A DNA stretch of 42,260 nt from Bacillota bacterium (GCA_023443925.1 JAEZSL010000012.1:1-42260), one strand, 5' to 3'; shown: positions 1-8,201, counted from the first letter of the stretch. The notes: a model not told the origin generated them from the letters alone. Program-made: numbers and translations.

Positions 1-1680
1 TGGGTAAATTTTCAGCCCATGCTTCGGCGAATTTATGGCTGTTCGTTCCTGCCCCATCACGATTACGGCAAAGGCGGACGAGGCTGGAGGGATTTGTGGC
101 AGGACTGTCTGGCATTGCTGCTTATGAATCCGGAAGGTGTTAAGGATATGCTGTATGATAATTTCGGAGGTGTCCGGGCAGATGGAAGTAATGCAACAAT
201 TATCGGTACAAAGCAGGGTGAGTTTATTGCTGACCGGAATAATATTACCCGTGTCTGGATGGATCATGGTGTATGGCCTTTCCTTACTGTCAGTCTTTAT
301 ATTATGCAAAGCGGTGATTTCGACTTTTTATTAAGAGAGAATTATTATTTTAAAGATCCCCAGGCACAACGGGGTGAAGATAAAGATCCTTTATGGAAAG
401 CTGAAGACGGCAGCCGTTTAAAAACCCATGGGGGTGCGGAATATAAGGGAAGTATACTGGAGCATCTGCTGATTCAGCACTTAACCTCCTTTTATGATGT
501 TGGAGAACACAATCATATCAGAATGCGGGGTGCTGATTGGAATGATGCCCTGGACATGGCCAAAGACCGGGGTGAAAGTGTTGCCTTTACCTTTCTGTAT
601 GGGGATAACTTAGAGCAGCTGGCGGAACTTCTGCAGCAGCTGGATGCAAGGGGAATAAAAGAACTGCCTCTTTTAAAGGAATTTGAGTTACTGCTGGCAG
701 AGGATACGGTATTGTATGAGGCACCGGACAGGAAGCAGCTATTGCTGCAGGAATACTGTACAAATTGTAAACATACGGTAAGCGGAGAAAAGATTCTGGT
801 ATCCTGTCTTGAGCTTGCTGCTAACTTAAAAAACAAAGCCGCCTGGATAAAAGAACATATTCGTAAAACTGAGTGGATCACAAATAAAAGTGGCCATTCC
901 TGGTTTAACAGTTATTATGATAACAGCGGAAGACCGGTGGAAGGAGATCATGATACCGGAGTGCGCATGATGCTGACGGGTCAGGTATTTGCCATAATGT
1001 CAGGTACTGCAGCCGTGGAGCAGGTAAAAGCGATTACCGCTTCGGCAGATGCTTATCTTTACGATGCCTCCATCGGCGGCTATAAATTAAATACGGATTT
1101 TAAGGAATTAAAAACCGACCTGGGCAGAATGTTTGGGTTTGCTTATGGCAGCAAGGAGAACGGCGCCGTATTTTCCCATATGGCAGTGATGTATGCCAAT
1201 GCCCTATACCAGAGAAGATTTGTCCCGGAGGGATTTAAAGTAATTAACAGTCTCTACAGCCACTTAAGAAACTTTGAAAAGAGCCGTACTTATCCCGGGA
1301 TTCCGGAATATATCGGTGATAACGGCAGAGGGCTTTACCATTACCTGACCGGTTCGGCCAGCTGGCTGCTGCTTACGGTCTTAAGGGAAATGTTTGGTGT
1401 CAAAGGATACTATGGAGATTTGAAAGTAGAACCCAAACTGCTGTCAGAGCAATTTGATGAAGACAGGCAGGCGTGGGTGGAGTTTATTTTTGCAGGCAGA
1501 AAGCTTAAGGTAATATACCGGAATACCAAAGGAAAAGAATACGGTGATTATAAAACAGGAGCCATCTTTATTAATGGTGATTTATATGAGCCGGCCGCTG
1601 AAAACGAAATAATACAACGCGCCACTCTGGAAAAACTGGAAGCCGCAAGGCAGCATGTAATCACTGTAGAATTGGTATAA
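1..1680 (+). CDS. GH94 glycoside phosphorylase, C-terminal part (5' end outside window)
   Basis: The reading frame is already open at base 1, so the gene starts left of the window and the first ATG at 19 is not its start; 559 residues are visible. Visible sequence fits GH94 (cellobiose/cellodextrin/beta-oligoglucan phosphorylases): a GGRGWRDLWQD stretch near bases 75-110, a DGSNATIIG stretch, and GADWNDA at about 529-549, where family knowledge places the catalytic aspartate (the DWND motif). Such enzymes split beta-glucosides with inorganic phosphate to give a sugar 1-phosphate, normally in the cytoplasm. The exact substrate (cellobiose, laminaribiose, beta-1,2- or beta-1,3-oligoglucan) cannot be read from this fragment. 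The long C-terminal part suggests a long-form enzyme. GH94 is well supported; specificity is not. Confidence 0.88.
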   Translation, partial: WVNFQPMLRRIYGCSFLPHHDYGKGGRGWRDLWQDCLALLLMNPEGVKDMLYDNFGGVRADGSNATIIGTKQGEFIADRNNITRVWMDHGVWPFLTVSLYIMQSGDFDFLLRENYYFKDPQAQRGEDKDPLWKAEDGSRLKTHGGAEYKGSILEHLLIQHLTSFYDVGEHNHIRMRGADWNDALDMAKDRGESVAFTFLYGDNLEQLAELLQQLDARGIKELPLLKEFELLLAEDTVLYEAPDRKQLLLQEYCTNCKHTVSGEKILVSCLELAANLKNKAAWIKEHIRKTEWITNKSGHSWFNSYYDNSGRPVEGDHDTGVRMMLTGQVFAIMSGTAAVEQVKAITASADAYLYDASIGGYKLNTDFKELKTDLGRMFGFAYGSKENGAVFSHMAVMYANALYQRRFVPEGFKVINSLYSHLRNFEKSRTYPGIPEYIGDNGRGLYHYLTGSASWLLLTVLREMFGVKGYYGDLKVEPKLLSEQFDEDRQAWVEFIFAGRKLKVIYRNTKGKEYGDYKTGAIFINGDLYEPAAENEIIQRATLEKLEAARQHVITVELV

Positions 1681-1799
1681 GAGCAGTATTACAGTAATAT
1701 AGAAGATTGGGTTAAATGATAAATAGTATAGTGAAAATGGGTTGCTATCTAGAAGAATGCTGTATGAAAGATGTTAAAGTATAGATATAATGCGATATA

Positions 1800-2005
1800 G
1801 AGAAAAGACCGCTATTAAAAAACTGCAATTAAAAAAATTGAAATTTATAATCTGCAATTAAAACTGCAACTAAAAAAACACATAAAGAAGAAAACTGCAA
1901 TTAAAATAAAAACTGCAAAAAAAGAACTGTAATTTAAAAAACTGTAATTAAAAGAAGAACAGTAATTAAAAGAAGAACAGTAATTAAAAGAATAACTGTA
2001 ATAAG
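1800..2005. repeat. A-rich degenerate direct repeats, unit about CTGYAATTAAAA
   Basis: This fills most of the 383-base gap between the GH94 gene and the cupin gene. About ten imperfect copies of CTGCAATTAAAA or its CTGTAATT/CAGTAATT variants lie at irregular 12-30 base spacing, for example at 1823, 1852, 1864, 1895, 1927 and 1942, and then near 1969 and 1985. The strand is strikingly purine-rich. No coding frame and no clear terminator were seen here. It could be a replication-slippage product or an A-rich untranslated leader of the cupin gene. Confidence 0.6.
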
Positions 2006-2063
2006 GAGAAGGCTTACAGTAATCAGTAATTCAGATTAATATGATAACGGGGTATTAAACGAT

Positions 2064-2498
2064 ATGAAAAATGATTATATTGAGGTTACCGCTTATAGCG
2101 GAGAAGGTTATAAGCCAATGATTGACTACGGTTCCTGGAGAGTTGCAATACTAAGATATTGTGAAGAACTTGAAATCCAGAACCTGAAATCCATGCAGAA
2201 ACATAATGAAACCGATGAAATTTTCGTACTGCTGGAAGGAAGCTGCACCTTATTTACCGGGGGTATGGGAGAAACGGTAAATGAGCTGGATGGAATTGCT
2301 ATGAAGCCAATGGAGTTATACAATGTAAAGCGCGGTGTATGGCACACCCATACACTGGATAAAAAAGGGATGGTTTTAATCGTGGAAAACCGGGATACAT
2401 CCGATATAAATTCCCCAACTGCTTTTTTAGACAGGGAGCAGACAGAAGCCATAAAAAGTATATTCTTAAATAACGGATTCCGGGAGGCAGAATATTAA
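2064..2498 (+). CDS. small single-domain cupin protein
   Basis: A 144-residue soluble protein with one cupin barrel. The first cupin motif can be read around residues 46-65 (KHNETDEIFVLLEGSCTLFTG) and the second around 90-110 (PMELYNVKRGVWHTHTLD). The histidines H46 and those of WHTH are possible metal ligands. Small cupins of this type bind sugars or metals or act as isomerases; no specific reaction can be assigned. The ribosome site is weak (GGGG about 12 bases before the ATG). It sits between a GH94 phosphorylase and an AraC regulator, so a role in sugar handling is an inference from context. Confidence 0.75.
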   Translation: MKNDYIEVTAYSGEGYKPMIDYGSWRVAILRYCEELEIQNLKSMQKHNETDEIFVLLEGSCTLFTGGMGETVNELDGIAMKPMELYNVKRGVWHTHTLDKKGMVLIVENRDTSDINSPTAFLDREQTEAIKSIFLNNGFREAEY

Positions 2499-2606
2499 TC
2501 TCATGCTTGTTAGTTAAGGATATATGCCGGAAGCAGTTGTCACCGGGAAACAGATTGATAAAAAATAGACCTGCAAAAAATAGTATAATAATATTGCAGT
2601 TTAATC

Positions 2607-2659
2607 TAGATGGAGGGGAATAGGCAGTCGTTTTAACTGCCGCCTATTTCCTCCATCTA
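2607..2659. terminator. long imperfect hairpin after the cupin gene
   Basis: Arms of about 20 bases (2607-2627 and 2637-2659) pair with two small bulges around a short A/T-rich loop. No U-run follows the 3' arm, so a classical intrinsic terminator is uncertain; it may instead be a processing or stability hairpin. The rest of the 2499-2926 gap is A/T-rich with no coding frame, apart from a possible promoter at about 2832. Confidence 0.45.
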
Positions 2660-2831
2660 AGGCCTATTCGATCCTGTATCTGTATACCCCCCCTTATTTC
2701 ATTAATTTAAGCCCATATAAGATTTAGACTCTATCCTCAGGACTACAGTATAGGTTTAGGTGAAAGCAATTTATAATTTTAGTATTTTATTGTAGTTAAA
2801 CCCAACGGTTTGTGATAATATAGAAAAGGAT

Positions 2832-2863
2832 TTGACAGATACAGAATATTATCAACATATAAC
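2832..2863 (+). promoter_or_regulatory. possible promoter of the AraC gene
   Basis: A perfect TTGACA (2832-2837) is followed at a slightly long spacing (20 bases) by TATAAC (2858-2863). The start codon at 2927 lies about 60 bases downstream. The -10 is weak, so this is tentative. Confidence 0.35.
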
Positions 2864-2926
2864 CACATGAAAAATCCGGATTACAAATAAGAAGCAGGAC
2901 TAACATTATCGGATTAGAGGTCAGCC

Positions 2927-3751
2927 ATGCATGATTTAAGTTTATACGAAAAAAAAATGATAATTGATGAGGAATTTCCGGTTCAGATGTTTGAAAACAG
3001 AATAGCAAAACCGGGCTGTTTTTGTCAGCCTCACTGGCACGAACATTTGGAACTTCATTATATTTTAAAAGGTGAGTGTATATTTTACTGTAATCAGCAG
3101 CCGCTTCTGGTTAAGGAAGGAAGTCTGGCCATTATTAACAGCAATGAACTGCATGAAGGTGTCAGTCAGACAAAAGACTTCCATGCCCTGGTCATTATTT
3201 TTGAGATGAGAGCTTTTTCCAAAGAAATTGCGGATTATAACGTGATTTTCAATCCTCTTATCAATTCGGACCCGGTAATTAAAGAGCTGGTGATGTCAAT
3301 ATACAACGAAGAAAACGAAAAGAGCCAGGGATTTAAACTGGCCATTAAAGGAAAGCTGTATGAACTGATTGCTTATTTATTCCGTAACTACGTTGCCCAA
3401 AGTCTGTCCGACCGTGAGAATATTAGCCGGATTAAGAATTTAAGCCGATTAAATAAGGTGCTTAAGTATATTCAGGAGAATTATACAGACATTATATCTA
3501 ATAAGGAGCTGGCAGATATGATGCATGTCAGCGAATTCCGTTTTTGTCATTTGTTTAAGGAAAGTGTGGGGAAAAGCCCTTTAAATTATATTAATGAAGT
3601 ACGTCTGAAGAAAGCGTATTACCTGTTGGAGCAAAAGGAAATGACAGTAGCCCAGATATCCTCTGCCGTTGGGTTTCAGGATTATAATAATTTTGGCCGG
3701 CTCTTCCGGAAATATTATGGATATGCGCCGACAAGAGTATGGAATGAATAG
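2927..3751 (+). CDS. AraC-family transcriptional regulator
   Basis: 274 residues. The N-terminal ~110 residues form a cupin-type effector domain (PHWHEHLELHYILKG, then LAIINSNELHEG). The C-terminal ~100 residues hold the two helix-turn-helix units of AraC proteins, with the ending AQISSAVGFQDYNNFGRLFRKYYG typical of the second recognition unit. The start has AGAGG six bases upstream of the ATG. This family usually activates nearby sugar genes when a sugar binds the cupin domain. The sugar isomerase and dehydrogenase downstream are the likely targets, although their promoter lies in the gap that follows. The effector is unknown. Confidence 0.88.
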   Translation: MHDLSLYEKKMIIDEEFPVQMFENRIAKPGCFCQPHWHEHLELHYILKGECIFYCNQQPLLVKEGSLAIINSNELHEGVSQTKDFHALVIIFEMRAFSKEIADYNVIFNPLINSDPVIKELVMSIYNEENEKSQGFKLAIKGKLYELIAYLFRNYVAQSLSDRENISRIKNLSRLNKVLKYIQENYTDIISNKELADMMHVSEFRFCHLFKESVGKSPLNYINEVRLKKAYYLLEQKEMTVAQISSAVGFQDYNNFGRLFRKYYGYAPTRVWNE

Positions 3752-3790
3752 CAAGATTGTATGTGTTATCAGCAATAGAATAATAGCTTT

Positions 3791-3820
3791 TTGACGATAA
3801 AAATTATATGATGTTATCAT
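3791..3820 (+). promoter_or_regulatory. promoter of the sugar isomerase/dehydrogenase operon
   Basis: TTGACG at 3791-3796 and TATCAT at 3815-3820 are 18 bases apart. The expected start near 3828 gives a leader of about 150 bases before the ATG at 3978. This matches the leader length of the regulator gene at 6793, with which it shares structure. Confidence 0.55.
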
Positions 3821-3849
3821 TAGGTAAGGTTTCAAAATTAATAACGGAA

Positions 3850-3977
3850 GAGTGAAAGAAAATTTTGAAAACGAAAGGTTGCCACGATATGATTCTTTCA
3901 CTCTGTGAAACATGTTTCACATATTATTCTGTGGCAGATATCCCGGGCCAGTCCGGGATATGCAATGGGTGTATATT
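3850..3977 (+). promoter_or_regulatory. structured leader L1, candidate cis-regulatory RNA
   Basis: Several stems can be read directly. Stem A pairs 3850-3860 with 3893-3903 (11 base pairs, GAGTGAAAGAA). Stem B pairs TTTCAC 3896-3901 with GTGAAA 3905-3910. Stem C pairs TGTGAAA 3904-3910 with TTTCACA 3915-3921; as DNA this is the 18-base perfect palindrome TGTGAAACATGTTTCACA. A and B share 3896-3901, and B and C share 3905-3910, so B excludes both. TATTCTGTGGCAG (3925-3937) follows, then stem D pairing 3938-3946 with 3953-3961 (9 base pairs), then TGGGTGTA (3966-3973) four bases before the ATG. TTGCCAC (3879-3885) can also pair with GTGGCA (3931-3936). The second half matches the leader at 6690-6792. 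It may be an RNA switch or an operator; no known riboswitch class was recognised. Confidence 0.55.
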
Positions 3978-4949
3978 ATGAAATTAGGAACGTTTTCAGT
4001 AGTATTGGGGGGCATGCCGCTTAAAGAAGCTTGTGCATTCTTAAGCCAGAATGGTGTGCAGATGATTGAAATCGGCTGCGGTGGATATCCGGGTACAGCC
4101 CACTGTGATCCGGAGGTTCTGCTTCATGATGAGGAAAAATTAGCAGAATTCATTCAGACAATAAAAGAATATAATTTAGAAATCAGTGCTTTAAGCTGCC
4201 ATGGAAATATGGTCCATCCGGTAAAAGAAATAGCAGAAAAATTTGATGATAATCTGACCAATGCTATTTTATTGGCTGAAAAGCTGGGAGTACCCGTTGT
4301 TAATACTTTTTCCGGCTGTCCCGGAGGAAGTCCTGAGGACAGACAGCCTAACTGGGTAACCTGCCCCTGGCCGGAAGACTTTACAGAAGTACTTAACTAT
4401 CAGTGGAATGAAGTTTTAATTCCTTACTGGAAGAAGAAAGTTGCTTTTGCAAAAGAGCATGGTATTCATAAAATCGCCCTGGAACTTCATCCGGGATTCT
4501 GTGTTTATAACACTAATACATTACTCCGCTTACGCGAAGCGGTTGGCCCTGAAATCGGAGCAAACTTTGATCCCAGCCATTTGATCTGGCAGGGTATGGA
4601 TCCTTGTGCATGCATCAGAGAGCTTGGTAAGGTTGGAGCAATTTATCATTTCCATGCAAAGGATACTAAAATCGATTCTTATAACACTGCTCTTAACGGT
4701 GTTCTGGATACAACACACTATGCCGATGAGATTAACCGTTCCTGGATATTCCGTTCCGTTGGTTACGGACATGGTGAGGAGTTCTGGAAAGCGATTACTT
4801 CTGAACTTAGACTTGCCGGATATGACTATGCTATCAGTATAGAACATGAAGACAGCCTTATGTCAGGAAAAGAAGGTCTGTTAAAGGCAATCAGCTGCCT
4901 TAAGAATGTTTTGATTTTTGAAGACAGAGAAAGCATGTACTGGGCATAA
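3978..4949 (+). CDS. TIM-barrel sugar (phosphate) isomerase/epimerase
   Basis: 323 residues from the ATG at 3978 (MKLGTF...). An earlier in-frame ATG at 3912 lies inside the palindrome of the structured leader and is unlikely to be used. The protein looks like the xylose isomerase-like TIM-barrel family: a TFSVVLGG beginning, and candidate metal ligands in ALELHPG, NFDPSHL, YHFHAKD and SIEHED. These four strand ends match the Glu-Asp-His-Glu pattern of the family, which isomerises or epimerises sugars or inositol derivatives in the cytoplasm. It is followed 101 bases later by a Gfo/Idh/MocA dehydrogenase, a common partner for keto-sugar or inositol breakdown. The true substrate is unknown. 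Confidence 0.85.
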   Translation: MKLGTFSVVLGGMPLKEACAFLSQNGVQMIEIGCGGYPGTAHCDPEVLLHDEEKLAEFIQTIKEYNLEISALSCHGNMVHPVKEIAEKFDDNLTNAILLAEKLGVPVVNTFSGCPGGSPEDRQPNWVTCPWPEDFTEVLNYQWNEVLIPYWKKKVAFAKEHGIHKIALELHPGFCVYNTNTLLRLREAVGPEIGANFDPSHLIWQGMDPCACIRELGKVGAIYHFHAKDTKIDSYNTALNGVLDTTHYADEINRSWIFRSVGYGHGEEFWKAITSELRLAGYDYAISIEHEDSLMSGKEGLLKAISCLKNVLIFEDRESMYWA

Positions 4950-4972
4950 ATACAGTAGGCTGTTCAGTCCTG

Positions 4973-5022
4973 GCGGTTTAACCTGAGAGTGTTAGTTCAG
5001 GTGCGCCGAGTTGTTTTTATAT
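4973..5022 (+). other. intercistronic hairpin between isomerase and dehydrogenase
   Basis: ACCTGA...TCAGGT forms an inner stem, flanked by GGCG...CGCC, with GTTGTTTTTA after it. It could be a weak terminator or a processing hairpin that sets the level of the downstream gene. The next gene has its own strong ribosome site. Confidence 0.35.
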
Positions 5023-5050
5023 AGTTACGTAGAAGAAAAAGGAGATAAGT

Positions 5051-6106
5051 ATGGAAAAGCAGAATTTTATGTTGGGAATTGTGGGTCTCGGCGGTATGGG
5101 AAACTGGCACAGAGAACTTATTGAAACCATAGACGGATTAGAAGTAGCCGGAATCTATGATATAAGTGAAGCCAGAGTGAAATTTGCGGAAGAAGTCGGT
5201 GTAAAGGCTTACGAAAGCCTGGATGCCTTACTGGCAGATGAGCGTATTGATATCGTACTGGTTTCTACCCCGAATGATCTGCATAATCCCATTGCTATAA
5301 AAGCAATGAGAGCAGGTAAGAATGTAGTAAGTGAAAAGCCGGTAACCTTAAGTTCCAAAGACCTGCAGGAAATGATTGATGTATCAAAAGAAACCGGTAA
5401 GTTATTTACCGTTCACCAGAACAGGCGCTGGGACGAAGACTTTTTAACAATGAAAAAGATATATGATGAACATCTTCTGGGGGATGTATACCGTATTGAA
5501 TCCAGGGTTCATGGTTCCAGAGGTATCCCCGGGGATTGGAGACAGGAGAAAGAACACGGCGGCGGTATGGTTTTAGATTGGGGCGTTCACCTGTTAGACC
5601 AGATACTCCTTATGATGGGAGCTACAAAATTAAAATCAGTTTATGCAACGGAAACTCATATTACGAATCAGCTGGTAGATGATGGCTTTTCAGCTGAATT
5701 AAGATTTGAGAATGGATTAGATGTCCTGGTGGAAGTAGGAACCAGTAATTTCATAAATCTACCCAGATGGTATATGCTTGGTGTAAACGGTACTGCAATT
5801 ATTGAAGACTGGAACTTAAAGGGTCAGATCGTAAGCGCAGCCGGTAAAGATGAAACCGATGTGGTACCAGTACGTACAGCAGCCGGACTTACAAAAACCA
5901 TGGCACCCCGCAGGGAAGATACTATTCAGAAACAGGAACTGCCAGTAGTAAACAGTGATATCAGAGACTTCTACCGCAATGTTATGTCAGTTATCGCCGG
6001 AAAAGAAGAACCTAAGGTAAAATTACCGGAAGTAATGCGTGTCATGAAATTAATGGAAGCAATTTTTGATTCTTCAGGTAAACATCAGGTAGTAGATTTT
6101 GAATAA
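5051..6106 (+). CDS. Gfo/Idh/MocA-family NAD(P)-dependent oxidoreductase
   Basis: 351 residues with AAAGGAG ahead of the ATG. The N-terminal Rossmann fold begins with GIVGLGGMGNWH (residues 9-20), the dinucleotide-binding loop. SEKPVTLSS near residue 96 contains the EKP lysine typical of the family, and GGGMVLDWGVHLLDQ near residue 175 supplies the catalytic Asp/His region. Members oxidise or reduce sugars, inositols or related polyols with NAD(P). Pairing with the TIM-barrel isomerase upstream suggests one short catabolic route, possibly via a keto-sugar. Specificity cannot be assigned from sequence. Confidence 0.9.
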   Translation: MEKQNFMLGIVGLGGMGNWHRELIETIDGLEVAGIYDISEARVKFAEEVGVKAYESLDALLADERIDIVLVSTPNDLHNPIAIKAMRAGKNVVSEKPVTLSSKDLQEMIDVSKETGKLFTVHQNRRWDEDFLTMKKIYDEHLLGDVYRIESRVHGSRGIPGDWRQEKEHGGGMVLDWGVHLLDQILLMMGATKLKSVYATETHITNQLVDDGFSAELRFENGLDVLVEVGTSNFINLPRWYMLGVNGTAIIEDWNLKGQIVSAAGKDETDVVPVRTAAGLTKTMAPRREDTIQKQELPVVNSDIRDFYRNVMSVIAGKEEPKVKLPEVMRVMKLMEAIFDSSGKHQVVDFE

Positions 6107-6144
6107 GATATATTTGGTGTATTAACTAAAATATAAAAAAATAA

Positions 6145-6189
6145 ATCTCTACGGCAGGAATCTGATTTCTGTACGTAGGGATTTTTTTA
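6145..6189 (+). terminator. intrinsic terminator after the dehydrogenase
   Basis: ATCTCTACG (6145-6153) pairs with CGTAGGGAT (6174-6182) with one wobble pair, followed by seven T. It closes the isomerase/dehydrogenase operon. Confidence 0.85.
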
Positions 6190-6289
6190 TTGAGGAATTT
6201 AATATTAATAATTTAACTTTTTAACATGGAAATGCATTCATTGTATATTGAAATTTGTAATGTCATTATATTTATAAATTTTAACCCAA

Positions 6290-6460
6290 AATGCCGTGTG
6301 CTGCGATTTTGATACCTAGCATCAGCCAGGGTGGTATCCGCATCCGGTGTTTCTGCCTTCCACTGCTTGTGATGGCCTGGCATCCAGCCGGTGATATAGG
6401 AATCCTATTAAAGATTGTAGGATCAAAATTGCAGGGCCTCGAACACCCTAGGATTCTTCT
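6290..6460. other. G/C-richer non-coding island with internal inverted repeats
   Basis: Within the 686-base gap 6107-6792 this block is visibly richer in G/C than its A/T-rich flanks. GAATCCTA (6400-6407) can pair with TAGGATTC (6449-6456), or with six bases at TAGGATC (6418-6424). GCCAGG near 6325 can pair with CCTGGC near 6377. Short open frames exist on both strands, but none has a ribosome site or a recognisable protein. It may be a structured RNA or the remains of a mobile sequence. Confidence 0.4.
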
Positions 6461-6604
6461 TTTGTCTAATGCAATTATATAATATTTAGAAATTCATAAC
6501 AATAGTAATATTGTGTAAAAAAATATGGAAATAAATAGTGTTAAAATTGCATATTTTGACGGAGATTAAGAGGCATAATAAGTATATCTTAATAATCGGA
6601 ATTG

Positions 6605-6632
6605 TTGACAAAAATTCGATAAATGATATAAT
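6605..6632 (+). promoter_or_regulatory. promoter of the GntR-LacI regulator gene
   Basis: Consensus TTGACA (6605-6610) and TATAAT (6627-6632) are 16 bases apart. The start would fall near 6640, giving a leader of about 150 bases. Confidence 0.75.
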
Positions 6633-6689
6633 AACTATTTGTAAAGCCATATATTATATTAAATTGGTATAACATATTTCCGGAACTTA

Positions 6690-6792
6690 ATTTATGGTGA
6701 GGAAGCAGCTTCAAAATGTGAAGAAAAAGCAGCTTCACATTATTTTATGGCAGTATTCCAGGGGGTCCTGGGATGACTGGTGGGTGTAAAAT
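6690..6792 (+). promoter_or_regulatory. structured leader L2, related to the leader at 3850-3977
   Basis: The 11-base AAGCAGCTTCA occurs twice (6703-6713 and 6727-6737). TGAAG at 6719-6723 can pair with CTTCA upstream (6709-6713), or, as AATGTGAAG (6715-6723), with CTTCACATT downstream (6733-6741, nine pairs). The two pairings exclude each other. TATTTTATGGCAG (6741-6753) matches L1 at 11 of 13 bases. TTCCAGG (6756-6762) pairs with CCTGGGA (6767-6773) where L1 has its CCCGG/CCGGG stem, so one C-G pair is replaced by A-T. TGGGTGTA (6781-6788) is identical to L1 and at the same distance from the ATG. Confidence 0.55.
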
Positions 6793-7929
6793 ATGGATGA
6801 GAGTAAGTTGTTATATGAAAAAATAATCAGTTACTTAAGAGCAGAAATTAAGAATCAAAAATTTAAACCCGGTGACAAATTACCAACTGAAATGGAATTG
6901 GCCAGGCAATTTGGTGTAAGCAGAATTACATCCAAGAGAGCGCTGGCGGATTTAACTGCGGAAGGCCTTATTTACCGGGTGAGGGGCAGCGGAAGTTTTG
7001 TATCAAGCCTTGGCAGTACCGATGTAAATTCAGCTGTCAGCAATAAAGCCGATTACAGCCGTATCATTCCATTTGTTCTGCCCTTTGATGTCTCCAATGG
7101 CGGAATCATGCATGTGGTGGCAGGAGCTTCCAGGGTGATGGCAGAGAAAGGCTATATTTTAAGCGTCCATTGCTGTAATGCTAATGTTATTGAAGAAAAG
7201 GAAGCTCTGTTGCAGTTCTATGACAAAAAGGCAGCCGGAATTATTCTATATCCTATTTCCGACAGAAGAAACCTGGAAGTCATGAATTTATTATATCTTA
7301 ATAATTATCCCATTGTGACAATTGATAAATATTATGAAAGTTTACCGATCAGCAATGTTGTCAGTGATAATTTTGCAGGTGCCTATGAGGCTGTGAATTA
7401 TCTGATTCGTCTGGGACACAAAAAAATAGCCATGGTATCTGATAGAAAAATTGAAGATGCCACCTCCATACGTAACCGTTATTTTGGTTATTGCAAAGCT
7501 TTGAATGAGAGTAAGATTCCCATAGAAGAGCGGCTGGTCAGGATGGGCTTTATGGATGCCGGAAGAGACTACGACCAGGCGTGCAGGGAGATCCTTAAGG
7601 AGCTTCTTGATTACGGAATTACCGGGATTTGCGGTATAAACGATTATATTGCCAGATCCTTATTAAAAGGAGCATCTGATCTTGGCATAGCCGTTCCTGA
7701 TAAATTGTCTGTTATCGGGTTTGATAATCTGGATTTTAGTCAATATCTGTCCGTGCCTTTAACCACGGTACAGCAGAATTTCTATAAAATAGGGGAAGAG
7801 GCTGCTAAACTGCTGTTAGACAGTATTGAAAACGGGGAGCATAAATGTTTTAAAAGTGTAATTCCCACAAAGCTGATAGAAAGGGAATCCTGTGGTGCGC
7901 CTGCTAGTAACTCTTTAAATCGGATATAA
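6793..7929 (+). CDS. GntR-LacI hybrid repressor (AraR-like)
   Basis: 378 residues. Residues 1-70 form a GntR winged helix (YEKIISYLRAEIKNQKFKPGDKLP, then LARQFGVSRITSKRALADL, ending in a wing VRGSGSFV). Residues ~80-370 form a periplasmic-binding-protein-like LacI effector domain (IPFVLPFD, LGHKKIAMVSD, GICGINDYIARSLLKGA, SVIGFDNLDFSQYLSVPLTTV). This domain order is that of the B. subtilis arabinose repressor AraR. It should repress sugar genes until a sugar binds. The start lacks a strong AGGAGG and relies on GGTGGGTG, as in the isomerase leader. It lies 272 bases upstream of an alpha-mannosidase, a likely target; the ligand is unknown. Confidence 0.9.
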   Translation: MDESKLLYEKIISYLRAEIKNQKFKPGDKLPTEMELARQFGVSRITSKRALADLTAEGLIYRVRGSGSFVSSLGSTDVNSAVSNKADYSRIIPFVLPFDVSNGGIMHVVAGASRVMAEKGYILSVHCCNANVIEEKEALLQFYDKKAAGIILYPISDRRNLEVMNLLYLNNYPIVTIDKYYESLPISNVVSDNFAGAYEAVNYLIRLGHKKIAMVSDRKIEDATSIRNRYFGYCKALNESKIPIEERLVRMGFMDAGRDYDQACREILKELLDYGITGICGINDYIARSLLKGASDLGIAVPDKLSVIGFDNLDFSQYLSVPLTTVQQNFYKIGEEAAKLLLDSIENGEHKCFKSVIPTKLIERESCGAPASNSLNRI

Positions 7930-8201
7930 TAATTATGAAACTAGTAGCTGCTGAATCAGGCTGATTGTACGGCTGCTTCGGGATTTGCCTGAAATTTGGA
8001 TTTATTGAGAGAAAGCGGCAGTTTTTTATTAATTAAGGTGTATAATTGGTATAGATTATAGATGGAATTCCATGACTGTCAAAATATGATATATCAAATT
8101 ATAATAGATACAAGAATCTGACTACGGACAATAAAAAATCAAAGAGTTTTGAATGCGGTCTGTATGGATTCAATGCAAATATAAAAGTCAGGAGAAAAAA
8201 C

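Noticed and set aside
3904..3921. Palindrome TGTGAAACATGTTTCACA as a simple LacI/GntR operator
   Set aside because: Not excluded, but the related leader at 6715-6741 has a different half-site spacing (by five bases), which suits an RNA stem better.
6291..6482. 63-codon open frame inside the G/C-richer island
   Set aside because: No ribosome site and no protein similarity; the opposite strand is also partly open, so composition explains it better than coding.
6742..6776. Short upstream reading frame (MAVFQGVLG) in the repressor leader
   Set aside because: No ribosome site, and the matching stretch in the isomerase leader starts with GTG and encodes an unrelated peptide of different length.
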